Below, piece after piece: positions 17,488-25,085 of a stretch of 64,000 nucleotides of DNA. The position numbers and the translations under genes were made by a program. A model generated the notes under the pieces. The model ran no database searches and had not been told where the DNA came from. It was given only the letters and a program-made list of their open reading frames with translations. Position 1 is the first letter of the stretch. The number at the start of each line of letters is the position of its first letter. This DNA is from SVEL01 sp045123575 (GTDB lineage: Bacteria > Bacillota > Clostridia > Lachnospirales > Lachnospiraceae): contig JBGVKG010000048.1 in the NCBI GenBank assembly GCA_045123575.1, forward strand, positions 5,788-69,787. Direction: 5' to 3'.

Positions 17488-18687
17488 TCAATAATTATTT
17501 TTAGCAACTCCTGTGCTTATTGCAACTCCTGCCACAGCCTTAGACACAGCTCTTGCTACACGTTTGTCAAAGGCCTCTGGTACAATGTACTCTTCATTTA
17601 ATTCCTCTGCTTCTACTATTCCTGCTATAGCCCTTGCTGCTGCTAATTTCATCTCATCATTTATTTCTCTTGCCATAACGTCAAATACGCCTCTAAATAT
17701 TCCCGGGAAAGCTAGCACATTGTTAATTTGATTTGGATAATCGCTGCGACCGGTTGCCACTATTCTAGCACCTGCTTCAATTGCCTCCTCTGGATATATT
17801 TCAGGTACAGGATTTGCACATGCAAATATAATGGCATCCTTAGCCATAGTTTCAACCATCTCCCTAGTTAAGACTTCCGGTGCACTTACTCCTATAAAAA
17901 TATCAGCTCCTTTTATTACATCCTTCAAAGTCCCTGTCTGGTAATTGATATTAGTCTTTCTTGCAATATCTTCTTTTATCTCGTTCATTCCCTCTAAACG
18001 ACCACTATATATTGCTCCTGTTCTATCACACAAAATGATATTCTTAAAACCATAACTTAGTAACAATCTAGTTATAGCTATAGCCGCTGCTCCTGCACCA
18101 TTGACTACAACCTTTACATCTTCTGCCTTCTTCTCCACAAGTTTTAGAGCATTTATAAGCCCTGCCAAAGTAACTATCGCCGTACCATGCTGGTCATCAT
18201 GAAATACTGGTATATCACATCTTTCCTTCAGCTTATCTTCTATTTCAAAACACCTAGGTGCCGATATATCCTCTAGATTAATCCCACCAAAACTCCCTGC
18301 TATCATAGCGATTGTATTCACTATATCTTCTACATCCTTGCTTCTTATACATAAAGGGAAAGCATCTACATTGCCAAATTCCTTGAACAGTACACACTTT
18401 CCCTCCATAACAGGCATAGCTGCCTCAGGTCCTATATCTCCAAGTCCCAAGACTGCTGTACCATCTGTAACTACCAGACAGAGATTCCAACGTCTAGTAA
18501 GCTCATATGACTTTTCTATATTTTTTTGAATAGCTAAACATGGTTCAGCCACCCCCGGCGTATATGCCAAAGATAAATCCTCACTGTTGTCTACGGATAC
18601 GTTGGATACAATCGATATCTTCCCTCTTTTCTCATAATGTAACCTAAGACTCTCGCCTGCATAATCTTTTCTTTCTATATCCTTCAT
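17488..18687 (-). CDS. NAD(P)-dependent malic enzyme
   Basis: It oxidatively decarboxylates malate to pyruvate. The 399 residues are the short bacterial form without a phosphotransacetylase extension. Motifs are YTPGVAEPC near the N-terminus, the metal site NLEDISAPRCFEIEDKL, FHDDQHGTA, and the nucleotide loop VVNGAGAAAIAI. The start ATG 18685-18687 is preferred over 18708 because GAGAGGG precedes it. It seems to stand alone between an ABC cassette and the CmpB-family gene. Cofactor preference cannot be read with confidence. Confidence 0.94.
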   Translation of the reverse strand: MKDIERKDYAGESLRLHYEKRGKISIVSNVSVDNSEDLSLAYTPGVAEPCLAIQKNIEKSYELTRRWNLCLVVTDGTAVLGLGDIGPEAAMPVMEGKCVLFKEFGNVDAFPLCIRSKDVEDIVNTIAMIAGSFGGINLEDISAPRCFEIEDKLKERCDIPVFHDDQHGTAIVTLAGLINALKLVEKKAEDVKVVVNGAGAAAIAITRLLLSYGFKNIILCDRTGAIYSGRLEGMNEIKEDIARKTNINYQTGTLKDVIKGADIFIGVSAPEVLTREMVETMAKDAIIFACANPVPEIYPEEAIEAGARIVATGRSDYPNQINNVLAFPGIFRGVFDVMAREINDEMKLAAARAIAGIVEAEELNEEYIVPEAFDKRVARAVSKAVAGVAISTGVAKNNY

Positions 18688-18771
18688 AACTTCACCCTCT
18701 CCAAGCATAGTATTCGCCCTATAATCAAGCTATGAATATTATATTCAGATAGGTATGTTTTTATGATTATA

Positions 18772-19398
18772 TTATATGCATATTCTACCTTTGTCCATTT
18801 CATATATTTCATCACATAAGAGATTGATATCAAAAGCATTATGACTTACTAATAGAATCGTTTTTCCTTGCTTTTTTAAATCAGTCAAAATATCCCTTAC
18901 CAAGCTTACACACTCGTTATCCAAGCCATTCATAGGCTCATCTAGTATAAGAGTATCCGGATTCTCCATAAGTGCCTGTGCTATGCCCAGTCTTTGTCTC
19001 ATTCCCAGACTATACTTTCGCACCAACTTATGCCTTGCTTCATAAAGTCCTACATTCTTTAAGGCTTCTTCCACTTCTTGCTTACCTATTTTACCCTTTA
19101 GAGATGCCAATTCCATCAGATTTTTCATCCCAGAATAATACGGAACAAATGTAGGTGTCTCAATGATGATACCTGTATTGGATGGAAAATCCACATCTAC
19201 ACCAATCTCTTTGTCTGCAAATATAATCTCACCCTCAGTAGCCTTTACAAAACCTGTTATACACTTCATTAGCATAGTTTTACCGCAACCATTTCTACCT
19301 ACCAATCCAGTAATTTTCCCCTTTTCTATATGCAGATTTATATTAGATAAAATCATTTCTTTGCCTATTTTCAGTGACAAATCTGTTATCCGTATCAT
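18772..19398 (-). CDS. ABC transporter ATP-binding protein
   Basis: This is the energy subunit of an ABC-2-type exporter. The 208 residues show Walker A GRNGCGKT, a Q-loop region, the signature YSLGMRQRLGIA, Walker B TLILDEPMNGLD, and an H-loop at LVSHNAFD. ATG 19396-19398 has GGGAGG upstream; the frame opening at 19443 lies inside the upstream gene. It is the last gene of a four-gene unit with two membrane proteins and an exported protein. The short length resembles bacteriocin or antibiotic-type exporters, but no peptide substrate is seen nearby. Confidence 0.9.
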   Translation of the reverse strand: MIRITDLSLKIGKEMILSNINLHIEKGKITGLVGRNGCGKTMLMKCITGFVKATEGEIIFADKEIGVDVDFPSNTGIIIETPTFVPYYSGMKNLMELASLKGKIGKQEVEEALKNVGLYEARHKLVRKYSLGMRQRLGIAQALMENPDTLILDEPMNGLDNECVSLVRDILTDLKKQGKTILLVSHNAFDINLLCDEIYEMDKGRICI

Positions 19399-19399
19399 T

Positions 19400-20263
19400 T
19401 TATTCCTCCCATTCTTGTATTTTAGTAAAATCATATTTATCAAGAACCATATATGCTAGCATAAATATAAGAATTATAAGTACCAGGTAATATATATACG
19501 ATACTCCTATGTCCATAATTGGCTTTTTATATATAGGATCATTGTGTATTTCTAATATGGCATGAGCTGTAGGAAAAAACCATCGGATACCATTTTCCAT
19601 ATAAGCTAGCACATTTCCTATGCATAGTAATCCTACAGTAACAATAATACCAAGCGTATGCATTTTACATAAAAATGACACTAGTAGCATAGAACATATC
19701 AAAACCATAAATAAGAACATCAATCCTATAATATTGAACAAAGCCTCATATACAGTTACATTATTGTATAATCTACCTGTAGTTAGATTAGCTACTAAGC
19801 TCATATAATCATTTGGCGCAAATATGTAATACCTAGTAGTAACATCACTCCATGCATTTTGCAAAAAACCTCTTCCTGCAAGAGTAATCACGCTAAATCC
19901 AACCAGAGTTATCAGATACGTAGCAGATGCCATTGCGGAGAACAACATTTGGCCCAAAAGCCACTTGGTTTTTCCTACTCTATATATGTAAAACATGGCA
20001 TTTCCATCAACCCTTGGAAAATCTCCCATCAACCCCACAAAAACTATTGGTATTATCATAAGCAATAGCTGTGAATTAGATATACCTATAAAGCCTTCGA
20101 ATATCTGCAATCCTTCCCCCATCTTGTCTGACGCTTCAATCAGTTCCATAATGACATAATCATATGCAAATATAAGCATAACTAAAAGAATAATCATTTT
20201 GGGATTGCGTATCCACTTTATATACTCATTTTTTGCCACTCTAAAAACTGTACTACTGCCCAC
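19400..20263 (-). CDS. ABC-2-type membrane protein, permease subunit 1
   Basis: About 287 residues with six or so predicted membrane segments. The N-terminus FRVAKNEYIKWIRNPKM resembles the amphipathic start of ABC-2 permeases. Start: two in-frame GTG codons (20269 and 20263) follow AAGAAGG; the second has the better spacing and is used. It overlaps the upstream permease gene and ends one base before the ATPase start, so coupling is likely. No specific family is recognised. Confidence 0.7.
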   Translation of the reverse strand: MGSSTVFRVAKNEYIKWIRNPKMIILLVMLIFAYDYVIMELIEASDKMGEGLQIFEGFIGISNSQLLLMIIPIVFVGLMGDFPRVDGNAMFYIYRVGKTKWLLGQMLFSAMASATYLITLVGFSVITLAGRGFLQNAWSDVTTRYYIFAPNDYMSLVANLTTGRLYNNVTVYEALFNIIGLMFLFMVLICSMLLVSFLCKMHTLGIIVTVGLLCIGNVLAYMENGIRWFFPTAHAILEIHNDPIYKKPIMDIGVSYIYYLVLIILIFMLAYMVLDKYDFTKIQEWEE

Positions 20264-21008
20264 AATCACACCTTCTTTCTATAACTACACACTTCAATAT
20301 TCCCCCTGCAAATATAAGTACCGAAAGGAATATGATTGGGTAAACCAGTCTGGTTCCTTCATTCAAAAACAAATTTTGATAATTTGATGTGGCGAAACAT
20401 CCTCTCAAATCATACGGCAACATATCCCATGTGAACATATTCATAAAATAATTTAATACAAATGGCACACATAATATTAAGTATTTATTCTTTACAAATT
20501 CCATCATTACAGTAGCCATAAGACTAGTACATATTCCCCACGCAAAAACTGAGAGTAATTTTTTTGTTAAATTCATATCCCACATATTTTGTCCCACTAA
20601 AGACATTCCAAGCATCATATATATTGCATACGATGATGCCATTATTATGCCTCCAGACACGAGATTGGCTATATAACGCCAGAGCACATATTTTCTTTTG
20701 CTCATTCTAAACAATACAAATCGTTCCGTTTTCTTAGTTAATACGCATGGAACTCCTGCTATAATCGGACAAAACATCCATAGGTAGCTTGTATCATAAC
20801 CCAGCAGCACATCATACATAGAAATAAGTCCACAGTCCAACGCCTCTCTCGCTACTTCATCATAAAACATAGATATAAATGTGTACTTTTGTCCAGTTTC
20901 AACATCTGTATATACTATGGAACACATCAATAATCCTATAGTTGTCAATACCGATAACCAAAATATCTTTTCTCCTAAAACTCTTTTTAAATAAAGCATC
21001 TTACTCAT
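20253..21008 (-). CDS. ABC-2-type membrane protein, permease subunit 2
   Basis: About 251 residues with roughly six hydrophobic segments. Between the first and second lies an extracellular-looking stretch, DVETGQKYTFISMFYDEVAR. A second basic stretch, LTKKTERFVLFRMSKRKY, suits a cytoplasmic loop facing the ATPase. The start ATG 21006-21008 overlaps the end of the upstream exported-protein gene; an earlier in-frame TTG (21020) is possible. It likely forms a heterodimeric channel with the next gene product. Function is inferred from context only. Confidence 0.65.
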   Translation of the reverse strand: MSKMLYLKRVLGEKIFWLSVLTTIGLLMCSIVYTDVETGQKYTFISMFYDEVAREALDCGLISMYDVLLGYDTSYLWMFCPIIAGVPCVLTKKTERFVLFRMSKRKYVLWRYIANLVSGGIIMASSYAIYMMLGMSLVGQNMWDMNLTKKLLSVFAWGICTSLMATVMMEFVKNKYLILCVPFVLNYFMNMFTWDMLPYDLRGCFATSNYQNLFLNEGTRLVYPIIFLSVLIFAGGILKCVVIERRCDCGQ

Positions 21009-22230
21009 AATAATACTCAAATCTTTCTGTTATCTCTCCACTTACCGCATCTATATAGAAGATAGTATATTTATTATCATTTTGGTTAATAGTCGCAACC
21101 TTCCATCTAGGTGTATATATTTCTTCCGCATTTTTTTCATCTAAGGTATATATCGCTCTATATACCATTTCAACGTTATGTACATCATATACAGAGTTTT
21201 CACCTATTCGCTCCGACAGTAAACCAAGAGCTGTATCAAGTGAGATAACCTTCTTTATCTGTTCAATTTCTACAGCACTGCTGTTTACATAACCAAACAA
21301 AGCTAATGTATCAACCTTATCACTTTCTGCATATATCAACGTGCCACAATCATGGTCATATTCATCTATATACCCTCCACCAGCACCTTCTGAACCATAT
21401 TCAAATGGTATACTCTTATATATTCGGCGCAACATGAAGCGTATTCCGTTGTAATCAAGGTCATCCTCCTCTATTATTCTCGCCTCCGCTATGCCATACT
21501 GTATATTGTCACCATATGGCAATGGAAAATCGTTTTCCATATACTCAAGCACCTTTACTTCCATCTCTGACAATTTAACCGCTCTATCCTTCAAATTAAC
21601 ATTCATATCTTCAGTGATTCTAGTACATGAACTATATACATATCTGTTTTTTACTGAATCAGCTAACCTACTGCTAAATCCGTGACGGCAAAACCACACA
21701 TTAGATAGTGCCTCTGTCATTTGAACCATACGTTTTCCATCATCACCATATATAAACCCTGTTTTATAAACTTCATTATAGTTTGTATCCTTGCATACCT
21801 CTTCCAATTCAGTATATGTTTTAGTAATAACTGTATTGTCACCTGGATAAAAATCAGCCTCTATATATGACTTGTCAAAATCCTCTCCGTAGAAATCATT
21901 TATAACCTTGTCTATAATTTGCAGATTTTCAAGATATGTCTTATCCTCATAGCTTGTATCTTTCTCAATCTTTATCTTGTATAATCCTTCGCTCATATCT
22001 ATATAACACGGCAAATTCTCAAACATCAGATTGCTATATTTTGACATCTTTAATTCTGCCAAAATCTGTTCTGTTTGAATTTTTTTCACTTCTACCAACT
22101 GAAGATTTTTGGAACTTTCTCCTTCTCCTGAATCTTCTTTTTTATCGCCACTCAATAGCAATGCCCCTACTCCTAATAAAGCTATACACACTGCTCCACA
22201 TATTCCTACAACCATTTTCTTTTTCTTCAT
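21001..22230 (-). CDS. Exported, membrane-anchored protein of unknown function in an ABC cassette
   Basis: I do not recognise this 409-residue protein. It begins MKKKKMVVGICGAVCIALLGVGALLL, one membrane anchor or uncleaved signal. A KKED-SGEGESS linker and a long acidic soluble domain with many D, E and Y follow. The C-terminal ~60 residues (TPRWKVATINQNDNKYTIFY then IDAVSGEITERFEYYYE) look like a PepSY-type repeat. Such repeats occur in extracytoplasmic inhibitors and in YycH/YycI-like proteins. It is translated with two permeases and an ATPase, so it may be an accessory or regulatory subunit. Confidence 0.6.
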   Translation of the reverse strand: MKKKKMVVGICGAVCIALLGVGALLLSGDKKEDSGEGESSKNLQLVEVKKIQTEQILAELKMSKYSNLMFENLPCYIDMSEGLYKIKIEKDTSYEDKTYLENLQIIDKVINDFYGEDFDKSYIEADFYPGDNTVITKTYTELEEVCKDTNYNEVYKTGFIYGDDGKRMVQMTEALSNVWFCRHGFSSRLADSVKNRYVYSSCTRITEDMNVNLKDRAVKLSEMEVKVLEYMENDFPLPYGDNIQYGIAEARIIEEDDLDYNGIRFMLRRIYKSIPFEYGSEGAGGGYIDEYDHDCGTLIYAESDKVDTLALFGYVNSSAVEIEQIKKVISLDTALGLLSERIGENSVYDVHNVEMVYRAIYTLDEKNAEEIYTPRWKVATINQNDNKYTIFYIDAVSGEITERFEYYYE

Positions 22231-22289
22231 ATCTTATCCCTCTTTTCTTTTTTCTATCCAACAACTTCCCACTCCTCATAGGAGTATTT

Positions 22290-22326
22290 GTTTTATAGGA
22301 ATACTTAGTATCTATCCCTATAAAAC
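22290..22326 (-). promoter_or_regulatory. Large inverted repeat upstream of the ABC cassette (operator candidate)
   Basis: Arms of 14 bases (GTTTTATAGGAATA and TATCCCTATAAAAC, one mismatch) flank a 9-base centre. It lies 60-100 bases before the exported-protein gene and directly after a terminator. A second short palindrome, CTCCTATGAGGAG, follows. A dimeric repressor site or a leader hairpin are both possible. Confidence 0.5.
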
Positions 22327-22362
22327 AAAAAATGAAGCTATCCTTAATTGGATAACTCCATT
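22327..22362 (-). terminator. Rho-independent terminator of the 98-residue protein gene
   Basis: The stem ATGGAGTTATCC/GGATAGCTTCAT (12 pairs, two of them G-U) with loop AATTAA-like bases is followed by TTTTTT on the transcribed strand. Confidence 0.8.
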
Positions 22363-22415
22363 TTAGTTAATAATTCTTATGAAAAAGTTGATAATATTCT
22401 TAAGAAAAACTTAAT

Positions 22416-22712
22416 TTATTTGTCCTTAGTCTCTTCCATTTCCTTATGTCGTTCTCTCATAAGTACTCTCATAGAATCCTGAGCCTTATCAAAATCAGTC
22501 ATAAGCTTATCCCATTCTCTCTCGGTAAAGGACTGTGCTCCTATAGCATAGGTGGTTTCTGTATCGCCACTCTCTAACTTATCACTAAGCTCATTGATTT
22601 TGTCCTGTATTATCTGATGATAGTTTGTGGTTTTGTTATGATTGTTGGTTAGATTTACCTGCGAAAATATGTTGTTGTTTGATATTTTTTCGTTATGTAC
22701 TGTTGTAGTCAT
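22416..22712 (-). CDS. Small protein of unknown function behind a sigma-28-like promoter
   Basis: The 98 residues are rich in N, T, K and E. The N-terminal third (TTTVHNEKISNNNIFSQVNL) is polar and probably disordered. The rest looks helical, with the stretch YAIGAQSFTEREWDKLMTDF followed by DKAQDSMRVLMRERHKEMEE. No signal or membrane segment. I recognise the AIGAQSFTEREWDKL type only as an uncharacterised family of clostridial small proteins. The start has AAAGGA plus an upstream GGAGGAGG. It is a single-gene unit with a terminator, and its promoter suggests a late flagellar role. Confidence 0.75.
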   Translation of the reverse strand: MTTTVHNEKISNNNIFSQVNLTNNHNKTTNYHQIIQDKINELSDKLESGDTETTYAIGAQSFTEREWDKLMTDFDKAQDSMRVLMRERHKEMEETKDK

Positions 22713-22759
22713 ATGGTATCCTTTTCTCCTCCTCCAAATTGCTACTATTCTTGCAATAT

Positions 22760-22787
22760 ATATCGGTAGGTTTAGGAGTTTTGTTTA
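22760..22787 (-). promoter_or_regulatory. Sigma-28 (FliA/SigD)-like promoter of the 98-residue protein gene
   Basis: TAAA (22784-22787), a gap of 16 bases, then ACCGATAT (22760-22767). The sigma-28 consensus is TAAA, about 15 bases, GCCGATAA/T. The gap length equals that of the two other candidates in this window. It is about 48 bases before the start codon. Confidence 0.65.
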
Positions 22788-22837
22788 ACTTATTCGCAGA
22801 CCTTCGGTCTTGCTCATAGACGGCTGGCGCCGCATAT

Positions 22838-22882
22838 AAAAAGACATAAAAATACCCAAGGAAATGTAAACACTTCCTTGGG
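22838..22882 (-). terminator. Terminator of the rpsB-tsf operon
   Basis: The perfect 9-bp stem CCCAAGGAA/TTCCTTGGG encloses a 10-base loop; TATTTTTATGTCTTTTT follows on the transcribed strand. It begins about 38 bases after the tsf stop. Confidence 0.85.
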
Positions 22883-22919
22883 ATTATTTATGCCTTTTTA
22901 TGCGTGGCTTGTAGCTATA

Positions 22920-24020
22920 CTAGTTGCCTGCCATCTGCTTTGCTACTTCTTCTGCGAAGTTCTCTTCCTTCTTCTCGATACCTTCACCTGTCTCGAAACG
23001 AACGAAGTTCTTTAATGTAAGCTCTGCACCTGTAGCTTTTGAAACCTCAGCGATGTACTGAGCTACTGTCTGCTTTCCATCCTCAGCCTTAACGTATGTC
23101 TGCTCTAATAAACAGATATCCTTAAGCTGCTTCTTGATACGTCCATCAACAAGACCTAAGAAAATCTTGTTCTCAACGATTTCAGCCTTATCAGCCATAG
23201 CAAGCTCTGCTAATGTTGCCTTTGCTTCCTTTGTAAGGAAGTTTGGTAAATACTTCATATCGTTCTTCTTCTCTTCGTATGCAGCAACATCCTCAGCACC
23301 CCATACAGCAACAGCCTTCTCGAGTAAGCCCTTTAAGATAGGAGCTGGAAGTGTAAATGTATCGTTTAAAGCGCTGTCAATTGTGATTTCTCTCATCTTG
23401 TCAAGCTCTTCCGCTGAGATCTCGTCCTTTGTAGCGTACTTTGGACTAAGAGCTGCGATCTGCATTGCGATATTCTTAAGAGCTTCCTTAACATCATCGC
23501 TTGTATTAGCTGTATCAGCCTCTACTAAAACACCAATCTTTCCACCACCGTGGATATATGGAACAACTAAACCAGTTGTGTTGATCTTCTCAAATCTTCT
23601 GATTGTAAGGTTCTCACCGATAACAGCGATCTTGCTTACTAACTCTTCCTTAACTGTCTTAGACTCATCCTTGATGAACTTCTCTTCTGATAATGCCTCA
23701 ACAGTTGTTGCATCAGATGCAATAATCTGCTCTGCGATATCAGCTACGAATGTTCTGAATGTATCGTTCTTAGCAACGAAGTCTGTCTCTGAGTTTACTT
23801 CTACGATTGCTGCCTTGTTTCCATCAACGTAAGCGAGAACTGTACCCTCAGCTGCGATTCTACCAGCCTTCTTAACAGCTGTAGCCTCACCCTTCTTTCT
23901 TAATACCTCTACTGCCTTATCGAAATCACCCTCTGTCTCAACAAGAGCGTTCTTACAAGCCATAACGCCTGCGCCTGTCATTTCTCTAAGCTGCTTTACC
24001 ATAGATGCTGTAATTTCCAT
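22920..24020 (-). CDS. tsf: Translation elongation factor Ts, with an insertion
   Basis: It exchanges GDP on EF-Tu. The N-terminal UBA-like domain (1-50, VKQLREMTGAGVMACKNALV) and the signature TDFVAKND (79-86) are standard. At 366 residues it is longer than the usual 280-310. The extra material is between the second core subdomain and the conserved C-terminal GRIKKQLKDICLLEQ, about residues 213-290. It contains TLPAPILKGLLEKAVAVWGA and a lysine/glutamate-rich helix. The rest aligns with no gap I can see. It follows rpsB by 116 bases, within which a GGGACAG/CTGTCCC hairpin sits. Confidence 0.96.
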   Translation of the reverse strand: MEITASMVKQLREMTGAGVMACKNALVETEGDFDKAVEVLRKKGEATAVKKAGRIAAEGTVLAYVDGNKAAIVEVNSETDFVAKNDTFRTFVADIAEQIIASDATTVEALSEEKFIKDESKTVKEELVSKIAVIGENLTIRRFEKINTTGLVVPYIHGGGKIGVLVEADTANTSDDVKEALKNIAMQIAALSPKYATKDEISAEELDKMREITIDSALNDTFTLPAPILKGLLEKAVAVWGAEDVAAYEEKKNDMKYLPNFLTKEAKATLAELAMADKAEIVENKIFLGLVDGRIKKQLKDICLLEQTYVKAEDGKQTVAQYIAEVSKATGAELTLKNFVRFETGEGIEKKEENFAEEVAKQMAGN

Positions 24021-24100
24021 CTTGTAAATCCTCCTATACTATTATTATTGAATATATTTTCTGATTTCTATCGAAAATATTTACGATTTATTTATTTACG

Positions 24101-24122
24101 GGACAGACTACGCTGTCCCGAT
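24101..24122 (-). other. Intercistronic hairpin between rpsB and tsf
   Basis: An 8-bp stem (CGGGACAG/CTGTCCCG) with a 6-base loop lies about 15 bases after the rpsB stop. No T-run follows on the transcribed strand. It could be a processing or attenuation site that tunes the ratio of S2 to EF-Ts. Confidence 0.55.
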
Positions 24123-24136
24123 TTTAACTTAATTTA

Positions 24137-24865
24137 TTAAGCCTCTGTTGTCTCTTCTACTGTCTCCTCAACGAGTGCAGCCTCACCCTGATTAGCCTCG
24201 ATAACAGCATCAGCCATCTTAGAAACGATAAGCTTAACTGCTCTGATAGCATCATCATTACCTGGGATGATGTGGTCTAACTCTTCTGGATCACAGTTTG
24301 TATCACCGATACCGATTAACTTAATACCAAGTGAGTGAGCTTCCTGTACACAGATTCTCTCCTTCTTTGGATCTACTACAAAGATAGCGTCTGGGATCTT
24401 CTTCATTTCCTTGATACCGCCAAGGTTCTTCTCAAGCTTATCCCACTCCTTCTTTAACTCGATAACTTCCTTCTTAGGAAGAACATCGAATGTACCGTCC
24501 TGTGACATAGCCTCGATAGCCTTTAACTTCTCGATTCTTGACTGAATTGTCTTGAAGTTTGTGAGCATACCACCTAACCATCTCTCGTTTACATAGTACA
24601 TACCACATCTCTCAGCCTCTGTCTTAACAGCGTCCTGAGCCTGCTTCTTTGTACCAACGAAAAGGATTGTACCACCTTCTGCTACTACGTCAGCGATAGC
24701 CTTGTAAGCCTCGTCAACCTTACCTACAGACTTCTGTAAGTCGATGATATGGATACCATTTCTCTCTGTGTAGATGTACTCTGACATCTTAGGGTTCCAT
24801 CTTCTTGTCTGATGTCCGAAATGAACACCTGCCTCAAGTAACTGCTTCATTGAAATAACGCTCAT
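24137..24865 (-). CDS. rpsB: Small-subunit ribosomal protein uS2
   Basis: The 242 residues include family motifs VHFGHQTRRWNPKM, GGTILFVGTKKQAQDAV, NERWLGGMLTNFKTI, FVVDPKKERICVQEA and the C-terminal IPGNDDAIRAVKLI. The short acidic tail (EETVEETTEA) is common in clostridia. The ribosome binding site is CGGAGG. The gene is preceded by a leader of about 160 bases and its own promoter, and followed by tsf. Confidence 0.98.
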   Translation of the reverse strand: MSVISMKQLLEAGVHFGHQTRRWNPKMSEYIYTERNGIHIIDLQKSVGKVDEAYKAIADVVAEGGTILFVGTKKQAQDAVKTEAERCGMYYVNERWLGGMLTNFKTIQSRIEKLKAIEAMSQDGTFDVLPKKEVIELKKEWDKLEKNLGGIKEMKKIPDAIFVVDPKKERICVQEAHSLGIKLIGIGDTNCDPEELDHIIPGNDDAIRAVKLIVSKMADAVIEANQGEAALVEETVEETTEA

Positions 24866-24892
24866 TTTAATACCTCCGGTTTTAAATATTTT

Positions 24893-25023
24893 TCTTTCAC
24901 ATACTTCCTGTTATCTCTCATACATCTTCATATAAGGACAACTCCAAAGACCTCGAGCACGGCACCTTTTGGATATCCGTATGTGTGTTTATTGCCTGTC
25001 CGTGTTATATTTACACAGTCAGC
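24893..25023 (-). ncRNA. Structured 5' leader of rpsB (candidate autoregulatory element)
   Basis: Between the predicted start point and the rpsB ribosome binding site there are about 130 bases with several possible helices. CTGTGT/ACACGG closes a local hairpin, GGATATCC is self-complementary, and CACATAC (24979-24985) can pair with GTATGTG (24898-24904) to enclose the middle part. Leaders bound by the encoded protein are common before ribosomal protein operons. I cannot assign this one to a named family. Confidence 0.45.
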
Positions 25024-25029
25024 CTTGCT

Positions 25030-25058
25030 ATAATAACATAAAAAAAGCCCTTATGCAA
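25030..25058 (-). promoter_or_regulatory. rpsB: Sigma-A promoter of rpsB-tsf, overlapping a terminator
   Basis: TTGCAT (25053-25058), 17 bases, TATTAT (25030-25035). The -35 lies inside the terminator of the preceding unit: its first two bases are in the stem and GCAT is the loop. Confidence 0.6.
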
Positions 25059-25063
25059 GGACT
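25040..25063 (-). terminator. Terminator of the fapA unit
   Basis: The 7-bp stem AGTCCTT/AAGGGCT with loop GCAT is followed by TTTTTTT on the transcribed strand, 23 bases after the stop of the 206-residue protein gene. Confidence 0.85.
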
Positions 25064-25085
25064 TTTTCGTGTTTTTTATGTTTTT

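Noticed and set aside
18709..18771. Promoter for the malic enzyme around the palindrome GAATATAATATTC
   Set aside because: It lies downstream of the malic enzyme start on the transcribed strand's upstream side only in part, and no convincing -35 is found, so it was not listed as a promoter.
8791..22919. Mobile island or prophage between tsf and pyrH
   Set aside because: No integrase, transposase, phage gene, tRNA or flanking direct repeat was seen, and the genes are mostly housekeeping types.
23134..23832. Plus-strand open frame of 232 codons opposite tsf
   Set aside because: The minus-strand frame is an unmistakable EF-Ts. The plus-strand frame is a composition artefact rich in S, A, I and F.
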